Source: Acetivibrio sp. MSJd-27
GTDB lineage: Bacteria > Bacillota > Clostridia > UMGS1840 > HGM11507
Assembly (NCBI RefSeq): GCF_018918095.1
Contig: NZ_JAHLPV010000004.1
Coordinates: 1-64,000 of the forward strand
Length of the DNA: 64,000 nucleotides
Direction of reading: 5' to 3'
Below the pieces are notes generated by a model. The model searched no databases, was not told the DNA's origin, and saw only the letters and a program-made list of their open reading frames with translations. Each line of letters starts with the position of its first letter. Position 1 is the stretch's first letter. The position numbers were made by a program, and so were the translations under genes. Below are positions 34,259 through 41,436 of the stretch, in pieces.

Positions 34259-35155
34259 ATGAGCTATATCATGGAAGATAAAATGTTCTTCTATAAAGCA
34301 AAAGAGGTGTTCACGCCGGAGATCCCCTTTAAGATTTACCGTATCACCCGTAACATTGAACAGCCTCAGCATTATCATGATTATATCCAGATGTGGTATG
34401 TGAAACACGGGGAATGTATCCACTATTTCAACGACGTGCCTCACAGACTTACAAAAGGAAACATCTTTATACTGCCTCCCAACGTGTCCCACAGCATGAT
34501 TACCTCTGATATGAATAATACCGAACTGATCGGGCTGGAATTTATGGAAAGCTTTATCAATGAAGATATCTATAATAAGAGTGATAACCATCTGTTTGAC
34601 TTTGCATATATCGAGCCCTTTATCGTCTCTCTGGATAAAATCAAACCGACTTTCCATCTGGACGGCACCATCGCCAAGACCATTGAGGGGTTGCTGGAAG
34701 AAACCTTGATGGAGTATGAGGCGCGCGAAAAATATTATGAGCTTTTCATCAAAGCGAATCTTTTAAAAATCCTCGCGATTGTCACCCGGGAATACGACAA
34801 GGGAATCAACAAGGAAAAGCAGAATATTATCGATAAATACAAGCAGGCTATGACCGACGCACTCAACTATATGCGCGCCAATTACCAAAATAAAATTTAT
34901 CTGGAAGAGGTCTGCCGTATTGCTATGATGTCCCCTACTTACTTTTCTTATGTATTCAAGCAGATCACCGGTCGGACATTTACGGAATATCTGAACTACC
35001 TGCGAATTATGAAAGCAAAGGAACTGCTGACCAACTCCAATAAGACAGTCAGCGGGATTTCCTATGAGGTTGGCTTTAACGATCCCGCATACTTTGATCG
35101 AGTATTTAAAAAAGAGGTTGGAATGTCTCCGGGAAAATACCGGAAGTTTTTATAA
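34259..35155 (+). CDS. AraC-family regulator with cupin sensor
   Basis: 298 residues. An N-terminal AraC-type cupin domain (about 20-150; HYHDYIQMWYVKHGECIHYF, HRLTKGNIFILPPNVSHSM) probably binds a sugar. The C-terminal pair of helix-turn-helices (about 195-298; LEEVCRIAMMSPTYFSYVFKQITGRTFTEYL and VSGISYEVGFNDPAYFDRVFKKEVGMSPGKYR) is intact. The start has ACGGAGG upstream. No sugar transporter is adjacent, so the controlled genes are elsewhere or among the secreted polysaccharide-active genes of this window. Confidence 0.93.
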   Translation: MSYIMEDKMFFYKAKEVFTPEIPFKIYRITRNIEQPQHYHDYIQMWYVKHGECIHYFNDVPHRLTKGNIFILPPNVSHSMITSDMNNTELIGLEFMESFINEDIYNKSDNHLFDFAYIEPFIVSLDKIKPTFHLDGTIAKTIEGLLEETLMEYEAREKYYELFIKANLLKILAIVTREYDKGINKEKQNIIDKYKQAMTDALNYMRANYQNKIYLEEVCRIAMMSPTYFSYVFKQITGRTFTEYLNYLRIMKAKELLTNSNKTVSGISYEVGFNDPAYFDRVFKKEVGMSPGKYRKFL

Positions 35156-35265
35156 CAAGATAAAAATGCTTTTGCGAAGTGGAAGCCACGATAAAAGCGT
35201 TTTGCTATAACGGGAAGCAAAAGATTCCCACCCCTGAAATATTGCACAAAAAGGAGAGGTTTGTT

Positions 35266-35823
35266 TTGTATTACACAACAACCTGCCCATCCCCTATTGG
35301 CACCGTAACGCTGGCTTCCGACGGTCACAATCTCGTTGGGTTATGGCTTGAGGGACAAAAGTATTATGGCGGCACAATAGCGGACAAAATGACAAGGCAA
35401 GACGATATCCCTGTGTTCGATAGTGTGAAAAAATGGATGGATCGATATTTTGCCGGAGAGAAGCCGCTTATTTCCGAATTGCCCTTAGCGCCTATAGGCA
35501 GTGAATTTCGCCAGGACGTGTGGGATATTCTCTGTCAGATTCCGTACGGTGAAGTGATTACTTACGGCGATATTGCCAAAAAGATAGCCGAAAAAAGGAA
35601 CAGGCTGAGGATGTCCAGCCAAGCGGTAGGCGGAGCGGTTGGGCACAACCCTATTTCCGTTATTATTCCGTGCCACCGGGTCGTAGGCTCAAATGGCAGT
35701 TTGACTGGATATGCGGGCGGAATCAGCATAAAAATAAAACTGCTTGAATTAGAAGGGGTAGATATGAAGTCGTTATTTGTACCCAAAAAGGGAGCGGATG
35801 TATTTAGGGAAAAACGGAGATAA
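35266..35823 (+). CDS. ogt: Methylated-DNA--[protein]-cysteine S-methyltransferase
   Basis: 185 residues from a TTG at 35266 (AAGGAGAGG upstream). The frame is open from 35179 but that part overlaps non-coding sequence. The acceptor motif IPCHRVVG is intact (Cys transfers the alkyl group from O6-alkylguanine to itself), with helix-turn-helix PYGEVITYGDIAKKI and the N-terminal TTTCPSPIGTVTLASD. It ends with an unusual basic tail (DMKSLFVPKKGADVFREKRR). It lies 110 bp behind the AraC gene; adaptive-response control by that regulator is not suggested by its sequence. Confidence 0.93.
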   Translation: MYYTTTCPSPIGTVTLASDGHNLVGLWLEGQKYYGGTIADKMTRQDDIPVFDSVKKWMDRYFAGEKPLISELPLAPIGSEFRQDVWDILCQIPYGEVITYGDIAKKIAEKRNRLRMSSQAVGGAVGHNPISVIIPCHRVVGSNGSLTGYAGGISIKIKLLELEGVDMKSLFVPKKGADVFREKRR

Positions 35824-35843
35824 AAATCTCTTTTGAGACAATA

Positions 35844-35880
35844 AGAGGACGGAAGCAATTTATGCTTTCGTCCTCTATTT
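35844..35880 (+). terminator. Terminator after ogt
   Basis: AGAGGACGGAAGCA / TGCTTTCGTCCTCT stem with a short loop, then ATTTGTTG. It lies between convergent ogt and the Spo0A-type gene and may serve both. Confidence 0.75.
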
Positions 35881-35940
35881 GTTGTTATTCGGGAAGCAAT
35901 GAACACAATTTATATCTCAATAAAAAACGTTTCCTGCGAC

Positions 35941-36699
35941 TTAAGCATAAATATTTAAAGAGATGTGATTGCTTGCAGCTGACAGGAATTGACCGTTTGA
36001 CGGAGGCTTTTCCGTATAGACTTCAAACAGCTTGCTGTTGTTGAAACGGCTGTCTTTCCATGCTCTTTTGATAGCGGTTCGAAGAGCCCGTTCAATACTT
36101 GGGGGCGTGTCACCATATTTTTCAGACACAAGCACATAAAGTTCTTTGGAAAGTGCACACATATGATTCGGAGCTTTTACCATTTCGGTCAGGATGAGCT
36201 GAATATATTTATAGCCTTTTACATTGGAAGGAATGCGAAGCTCGTCCAGCATCTCCGCGACATATTTTTCGACGCTGACTGGCTTGGAGAATATGGACGG
36301 ATCCGCCAGAGGTGCCTCTTTATAATAATAGATATCCTTTATATTTTCCATCAAAGATCCAAGTTCAAATGGTTTTGCCACATAATGAAAGGCTCCCATA
36401 CTCTTGGATTTCTGAACTTCATAGGTATCGGCCAAAGAGGAAATGATAACAATTTTTGTAATATGTCCACCCATATTCAGCTTCTGAAAATCTTTCAGCA
36501 CGGTAAAACCGTCTTTTTCCGGCATTACCATGTCCAGAAGGATAATGTCCGGCTTCTTCTCTTGTGCTATACGCAATCCATCGATACCGTTGCTGGCCGA
36601 TCCTGCCAGCGTCAATTCGGGATCTATCTGCACAGCACGCTCAATAGAGATACGGATATGTGCATCGTCATCTATAATTAAAACGGATATTTTATCCAT
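35941..36699 (-). CDS. spo0A: Spo0A-type sporulation response regulator (divergent)
   Basis: 252 residues from the ATG at 36699 (GGGAGGAATTTG upstream). The receiver domain has IDDDAHIR acidic residues, phosphoacceptor Asp in DIILLDMVMPEKDG and Lys in VAKPFE. The C-terminal Spo0A DNA-binding domain follows: VAEMLDELRIPSNVKGYKYI, TPPSIERALRTAIKRAWKD, KPPSNGQFLSAASNHI. It differs from Bacillus/Clostridium Spo0A at many normally constant places of the recognition region, and its usual neighbour spoIVB is absent. It may be the only Spo0A or a second paralogue. The gene is monocistronic. Confidence 0.8.
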   Translation of the reverse strand: MDKISVLIIDDDAHIRISIERAVQIDPELTLAGSASNGIDGLRIAQEKKPDIILLDMVMPEKDGFTVLKDFQKLNMGGHITKIVIISSLADTYEVQKSKSMGAFHYVAKPFELGSLMENIKDIYYYKEAPLADPSIFSKPVSVEKYVAEMLDELRIPSNVKGYKYIQLILTEMVKAPNHMCALSKELYVLVSEKYGDTPPSIERALRTAIKRAWKDSRFNNSKLFEVYTEKPPSNGQFLSAASNHISLNIYA

Positions 36700-36842
36700 C
36701 AAATTCCTCCCTTTATCATATCACCACTGCGATGGCAATGTGATTCAATATTCTTCAATTTGTTTCATGTAAGCAAATCCGGCGGCTGCCGATTTTTGTG
36801 AAGCGAACCAAATGGATGATTCAATAGGCTTGCTTCCACTCA

Positions 36843-36897
36843 TGCTCAATAAGAGGCTTTGTCCTGCCATGCAACGGTTCAGCGGGGACATCTTACT
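36843..36897 (-). repeat. Short derivative of the dispersed hairpin repeat (copy G)
   Basis: Read leftward it opens AGTAAGATGTCCCC and closes GGACAAAGCCTCTTATTGAG, matching only the two ends of the full repeat with about 20 nt between. It lies between the divergent spo0A and lyase genes. The rest of that 508-bp gap holds a TACTTTTT/AAAAAGTA inverted repeat (about 36894-36930), the possible 0A box below, and no further recognisable elements. Confidence 0.55.
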
Positions 36898-36960
36898 TTT
36901 TATTCTATTTTTATTATATAACAAAAAGTAAAATTTTTCAACTCTCTAATTCGCTAAATA

Positions 36961-36967
36961 TTCGACA
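36961..36967. promoter_or_regulatory. Possible 0A box
   Basis: TTCGACA, the 7-bp core bound by Spo0A (TGTCGAA on the other strand), lies upstream of both the lyase gene and the Spo0A-type gene. A single 7-mer can occur by chance. Confidence 0.3.
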
Positions 36968-37207
36968 TAAAATTCTGAGAATTTTGGAATCTATTTCAAA
37001 ACGCAGAAAAGACACTTCCCGTTCCCCAAGAGGAGAGTTTCCGTCAAAAATGTGCAAAAAAGATGAAAACTTTGTGTAACGACAAAAAAAGAGGAATGTG
37101 ATAAAATAATTTTGCAGATGAATCATAAAAATGGTTTTGCCGTTGCCTGTTATCCTTTTAAAAATTGTTTTTGGCGGATGGCAGAAAAACAAAAAGGAGG
37201 TTCTTGC

Positions 37208-39985
37208 ATGAAGAAGAAACTTATCTGTTGTGGTTTAATGTTATGCATTTTAACGGGACTTCTGGCCTTTCCCAGTGTTGCCGCAGAAAAAGTCTTAATC
37301 CGGATGGATTCGACCACGCAAAAGTCTTATGAAATTATTGAAAAAGACGGATCGGCAACAATGACGGACGAGGGGCTGATGTGTAACTCCAGCACGAACG
37401 TAGCCGTTTATTATCGGCCAGCTGAGCCTGTAAAGATTTCCCGAATGGATACCTTGATAAGATACCGCTTTAAAGTGGATATGGAGGAGCCGGTGGATTA
37501 CATAGCTGTGCGTCTTTATGATGCTTCCGGGGACGCTGCTACCGCGCAAACAGCAGTTAGAAAGCCAGCGTCCGGCGAGTGGTACGAGGGCTCTTTTCCC
37601 CTGCATAAAGCAAAGGTGTCTACCGGGAAACGGCAGTTTAAAGCAGGTGATGAACTGAAACAGATTCAGCTGAATGTTAAAAATACGGCTGGGATAGAGG
37701 TGAATCTCACTTGCGACTATTTGGAGATTGTTGAGCCCGACGGACCCGACAGCTCTCCGGCAATCTTTGAATCCGAAGATATCGGCATCGACTATATTCA
37801 GAAGCTCAACAGTAAGATTGCTTCTGCCAAAGCCGGCGATGTGATCGAAATTGACGACGGTATTTATTCTAACTGTACTTTGGAGATCAACGCATATGGC
37901 TCAAAGGATAAGCCGGTTACGATAAAGGCCAAAAATCCTGGAAAGGCAATTTTCACAGGAACCTCCTCCGCCGTGATAAACGGCTCTTATATTACGGTGG
38001 ACGGGCTGTATTTTAAGGATGGCATGCATTCCAATGTGATTCAGTTTGCCGCCGGCTCGGATCATTGCAGGCTTACCAATACGGCAGTTGTCAATTACAA
38101 CGCGCCGGATATTGAATTCCAGAGCAAATGGGTGTTTATCCAGGGGACTTACCATACGGTGGATCACTGCTATTTCAGGAACAAAAACACAATGGGGCAG
38201 ATGCTTGAGGTAATTCGGAAAAGCGATGAGCCGGATTATCATGTGATTGAAAACAACTATTTCGGTTATTTTGAGCCCGGTCCGGGCAATGGTTATGAGA
38301 CGGTTCGCGTAGGGACATCTACTTATTCCCTGTCAGCTTCCAATACTCTTTTCAAAGGCAATTTTTTTGAGCGGTGTGACGGAGAAGCGGAGATTATCTC
38401 CAACAAGAGCTGCGGCAATACCTTCACCAACAATACTTTTTATGACAGTAAGGGTGCTTTGACTTTGCGGCATGGCAACGACAGCGTGGTGAATGGGAAC
38501 TTGTTTATCGGCGGGGCTTCTACCGTTCGAACCACAGGAGTGCGTGTTATCGGAGAGCGAAATAAGGTTTATGACAACTATTTCTTCAATATGTCTTCCG
38601 GCTCGAACTCCGTTACCATTGAAAACGGTGTGCCGGACGCTGAATTAGCTTCCTATGCACCGGTTACAGATCTGGATTTTCACAACAATACCTTTATCGG
38701 CGGTGACAGAGAGCTTTGGGTTGGGGCTTATAATTCTCCCAGCGCTACCCCGAATGTAAACAGAATTATTCCCCCGCAAGGAAAGATATATGACAATGCG
38801 TTTTTGACCTTTAAGGGAAAACAGCCAATCATTGAAAACGGTGATGTCACAAATAAGGTGGTATTTGAAAATAACAGTGTATACGGAAAAGAACTGGGAT
38901 ATGAAGGCGGAGTACCTTCCGGTATCAGCCTGAAAGATCCCAATTTTGAAAAAACGGACAGTGGATTTTACAAAACATCTGACGGTATCGGCGCAGATAT
39001 CGAAAATTTAAAGGCTGCTCCGAAAAATCCTTTTGATGTGATCTGCGGCTGGGTAAAGAAGGATCTCTATGACAGCGGCTTGTACACCTTCCAAAAAGCT
39101 GAGATCGATCCCATTAACGATGCTGCTGCGGATGTGAGTAAGCTGTTCCCCTCCAAGGATAAAATTAATATCCGCATCAACGATTACTTTATCTCTTTCG
39201 ATGTTGCACCACAGCTGATCAATGACCGCACCATGGTTCCCATGCGTGCCATATTTGAGAATCTGAACGCAAAGGTAGAATGGGATGAAGCAACAGCCAG
39301 CGCAACAGCGGTGCGGAATGATACCACCATCAAGATAACGGAAAATTCATCGGCAGCCTTCGTGAACGACAAGGAGGTCACACTGGATTCACCGGCTGTG
39401 ATCATCGATGACAGGTTTTTGGTTCCCATCCGGTTTATTTCGGAAAGTTTCGGGGCGGAGGTAGGCTGGGACGACGCTTCGCAGACTGTATTTATCTATA
39501 TGGATGAAGAAAAAAAGGAAGAGATCAAAAAGGATATCTACGAACCCCAGAATAACATCCCGAACGCCTTGACGGTTTACGGTATTCTGCAGAGCGGAGA
39601 TGACGGAGACGGTAATTCCATTCAAAACACACTGGATGGAAAGATGGGAACAAGATGGGCTGTGCAGGAAACGGACGGTGCCGCACCGTATGGCATATTC
39701 GACTTGGGAGAAACACATAAACTGGACAAAATTGTATTGGCTTTTTATAAAGGTGATTCCAGAACTTATTATTTTTCAGTCGAAGTATCTGAGGATGGGC
39801 AGAATTATACCCGCGTTCTTGACAATGTAAAGTCGAGCGGTTCGAGCAACGAACTTGAATATTTCAATCTGAAAGGTGTCTCCGCCCGGTATGTAAAATA
39901 CGTCGGCGGCGGAAACGATTCAAATAAGTGGAACAATATCACGGAGATTGTCTTTGTTGAGATGAAGGAAAGCCTTTCAGCGTAA
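37208..39985 (+). CDS. Secreted polysaccharide lyase, family 6 type, with stalk and F5/8 domains
   Basis: 925 residues from the ATG at 37208 (AAAAGGAGG upstream). Signal peptide 1-26; an N-terminal beta-sandwich (about 27-180); then a right-handed beta-helix (about 195-600) with family PL6 features: GDVIEIDDGIYSNCTL, ITVDGLYFKDG, EIISNKSCGNTF and GALTLRHGN. The candidate catalytic Lys400 and Arg421 are 21 residues apart, the spacing known for Lys250/Arg271 of chondroitinase B. Next come stalk modules (about 665-775) and an F5/8 type C domain (about 780-925) very like that of the 25565 protein. It should cleave an acidic polysaccharide (chondroitin/dermatan or alginate type) by beta-elimination outside the cell. 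Confidence 0.88.
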   Translation: MKKKLICCGLMLCILTGLLAFPSVAAEKVLIRMDSTTQKSYEIIEKDGSATMTDEGLMCNSSTNVAVYYRPAEPVKISRMDTLIRYRFKVDMEEPVDYIAVRLYDASGDAATAQTAVRKPASGEWYEGSFPLHKAKVSTGKRQFKAGDELKQIQLNVKNTAGIEVNLTCDYLEIVEPDGPDSSPAIFESEDIGIDYIQKLNSKIASAKAGDVIEIDDGIYSNCTLEINAYGSKDKPVTIKAKNPGKAIFTGTSSAVINGSYITVDGLYFKDGMHSNVIQFAAGSDHCRLTNTAVVNYNAPDIEFQSKWVFIQGTYHTVDHCYFRNKNTMGQMLEVIRKSDEPDYHVIENNYFGYFEPGPGNGYETVRVGTSTYSLSASNTLFKGNFFERCDGEAEIISNKSCGNTFTNNTFYDSKGALTLRHGNDSVVNGNLFIGGASTVRTTGVRVIGERNKVYDNYFFNMSSGSNSVTIENGVPDAELASYAPVTDLDFHNNTFIGGDRELWVGAYNSPSATPNVNRIIPPQGKIYDNAFLTFKGKQPIIENGDVTNKVVFENNSVYGKELGYEGGVPSGISLKDPNFEKTDSGFYKTSDGIGADIENLKAAPKNPFDVICGWVKKDLYDSGLYTFQKAEIDPINDAAADVSKLFPSKDKINIRINDYFISFDVAPQLINDRTMVPMRAIFENLNAKVEWDEATASATAVRNDTTIKITENSSAAFVNDKEVTLDSPAVIIDDRFLVPIRFISESFGAEVGWDDASQTVFIYMDEEKKEEIKKDIYEPQNNIPNALTVYGILQSGDDGDGNSIQNTLDGKMGTRWAVQETDGAAPYGIFDLGETHKLDKIVLAFYKGDSRTYYFSVEVSEDGQNYTRVLDNVKSSGSSNELEYFNLKGVSARYVKYVGGGNDSNKWNNITEIVFVEMKESLSA

Positions 39986-40018
39986 TAGAAAAGGATAGAT
40001 GTACAAAATAGGGTGGCA

Positions 40019-40049
40019 AAGGGGTTTTCTCTTTTGGAGGAAACCCCTT
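40019..40049 (+). terminator. Hairpin after the lyase gene
   Basis: AAGGGGTTT / AAACCCCTT with a short loop, 33 bp past the stop codon. The T-run is weak. Confidence 0.6.
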
Positions 40050-40065
40050 GCTATTATCTGTAATT

Positions 40066-40156
40066 TATAACTGCGGGCAAAATGTCTCCCGCTTCGTGCG
40101 GCACTGCTGTGCCATGCCCTTGTCCTCATTAAATGGCGGGACAAGCCTTTATCGAA
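40066..40156 (+). repeat. Dispersed hairpin repeat, copy C (internally deleted)
   Basis: It opens TATAACTGCGGGCAAAATGT and closes GGGACAAGCCTTTATCGAA. The first hairpin and the left arm of the main stem are missing; the remaining right arm CCCGCTTCGTGCGG matches copy D. The third hairpin (GGCAC/GTGCC) and the fourth (CTTGTCC/GGGACAAG) remain. Confidence 0.75.
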
Positions 40157-40266
40157 AAAAGTTTTTTATTCTGAAAAACGCCGCTGCGCTCCGCACACTG
40201 TTTTTTGAGACGTAAAATTGCGTACAATTTCCGCGCAATTTACTATGTTATAAAAAAATATTTTTA

Positions 40267-40401
40267 TCACCGCAATGCCAATAAATGTTTTTCTTCTTGC
40301 TTTTTTCCCTCTTCTTCCTCCTTTAAGTGGACATAATCGACATATGCATCCAGCCTGCCGGTGTTACGGAATAATTCCCAGTAAAAGTCTTTGTCAAACA
40401 T
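40267..40401 (-). CDS. YqzL-family small protein
   Basis: A 44-residue protein starting MFDKDFYWELFRNTGRLDAY and ending in a charged tail. This matches the short YqzL family (an F-W-x-F/L-F-x-x-T-G-x-x-x-x-Y motif), conserved near era/recO in Firmicutes but of unknown function. The start has AAGGGG 10 nt upstream and a fitting promoter at 40422-40450. Here it is far from era (20315) and on the other strand. Confidence 0.8.
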   Translation of the reverse strand: MFDKDFYWELFRNTGRLDAYVDYVHLKEEEEGKKQEEKHLLALR

Positions 40402-40421
40402 TATCGTCTGCCCCTTTTCCT

Positions 40422-40450
40422 ATTTTATTTTTCAATAATAGCATTGACAA
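40422..40450 (-). promoter_or_regulatory. Promoter of the YqzL-family gene
   Basis: Read leftward, TTGTCA (40445-40450), 17 bp, TAAAAT (40422-40427), 21 bp before the start codon. Confidence 0.6.
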
Positions 40451-40605
40451 CTTGAAAAATGTTATACTGGAAAAACGACCAAAAAAAGATTGGAAATTTG
40501 GATAGTTTATGGATTGATTTTTTCATATTTTTTATTAGGAAGAATTGTCCTGCCATACAACCTTGCTAAAATATTCCATCACTTTCGTAAGTGGTCCGCA
40601 ACATG

Positions 40606-40659
40606 AAACGCTTTTATGGGGGCTTTTGCCTTGCAAAAGCGTTTTTATCTTGTTATAAT
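40606..40659 (+). promoter_or_regulatory. Orphan terminator overlapped by the promoter of the recG operon
   Basis: AAACGCTTTT (40606-40615) / AAAAGCGTTT (40635-40644) followed by T forms a terminator-like hairpin, although no gene ends upstream on this strand after the lyase gene. Its right arm overlaps TTGCAA (40631-40636), which with TATAAT (40654-40659, 17-bp spacer) makes a good promoter for the gene at 40772. The rest of 40451-40605 shows no gene. Confidence 0.6.
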
Positions 40660-40771
40660 AAAGACACATCATAAGCGGAAAACTGGCTTCCGCGGATTGA
40701 AGCGTAGCACGCCGCCGCAATGCGGCTTGTGACTATGGTATCAGAAAAAAGCAGGAAGTGAGGCGAATGGA

Positions 40772-41431
40772 ATGCAGCAGGTTTTTGCCAATAATTTTGT
40801 ACCGAAGGGGCGGTATATCTGTCTGAACTGCTCCAAGGAATTTATCCTGGAGAAAAGGGAGTATCTTCGTCCCTGCGATGAGTGCGGATACAATCAGTTC
40901 AAAGCAAACATCATTCTTCAGATGAGCGGCGACGAGCTCAAAGAGAAGTGCCGTGATGTGATTCGTGTTCTGGAGGTATCCACCTTTCTCTTTGAAGAAA
41001 AAGGCCAGAAAGAATTTTTGAACGTTATGGCGATCAACCTGCGCTTACTGCTCTGCGACGGTGAAAATTCCCTTCTTCCGAAGGTGTATAAAAACCCACA
41101 GTTTAACAAGGCAAATGCAAAATACAAAGACAATGTTCTGCTTCCGAAGGATTTGTTTTTCAACGAGCTGGAGCAGGTGGACCTGAACACCTTTTTGGGC
41201 ACGGTACTCGCCTATCCGCGCAATGCAAGACCTATCACGGTAAAGAAATGTATTCGTTCGGTTGCAAACAAGCTTGGCGGCGCTCATGTGGACAGTGAAA
41301 TGGAAAGCGACGCTTTCCTTTCCGGTACGCTCGCCAAATATTATATCACCGAAGTCGCGAAATATATTATTGATATGTGTGAATTTGACTATAAAAAAGA
41401 TATTGGAGAATTTCTGAACTTAATGAGGTGA
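40772..41431 (+). CDS. Unknown Zn-ribbon protein encoded before recG
   Basis: 219 residues. A rubredoxin-like N-terminal zinc ribbon (RYICLNCSKEF...RPCDECGYNQF, CxxC at 19-22 and 35-38) is followed by a helical domain of about 170 residues with no motif I can name. It is soluble with no signal peptide. The start is the ATG at 40772, in frame, with GAAGTGAGG upstream. It runs into recG with overlapping or abutting starts, so the two are translationally coupled. A DNA- or RNA-binding role would fit the ribbon and the neighbour but is inference. Confidence 0.75.
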   Translation: MQQVFANNFVPKGRYICLNCSKEFILEKREYLRPCDECGYNQFKANIILQMSGDELKEKCRDVIRVLEVSTFLFEEKGQKEFLNVMAINLRLLLCDGENSLLPKVYKNPQFNKANAKYKDNVLLPKDLFFNELEQVDLNTFLGTVLAYPRNARPITVKKCIRSVANKLGGAHVDSEMESDAFLSGTLAKYYITEVAKYIIDMCEFDYKKDIGEFLNLMR

Positions 41432-41436
41432 GCCAT

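Noticed and set aside
40275-40505. 76-codon plus-strand frame opposite the YqzL-type gene
   Set aside because: The minus strand encodes a recognisable small protein with promoter and ribosome site; this frame is its shadow.
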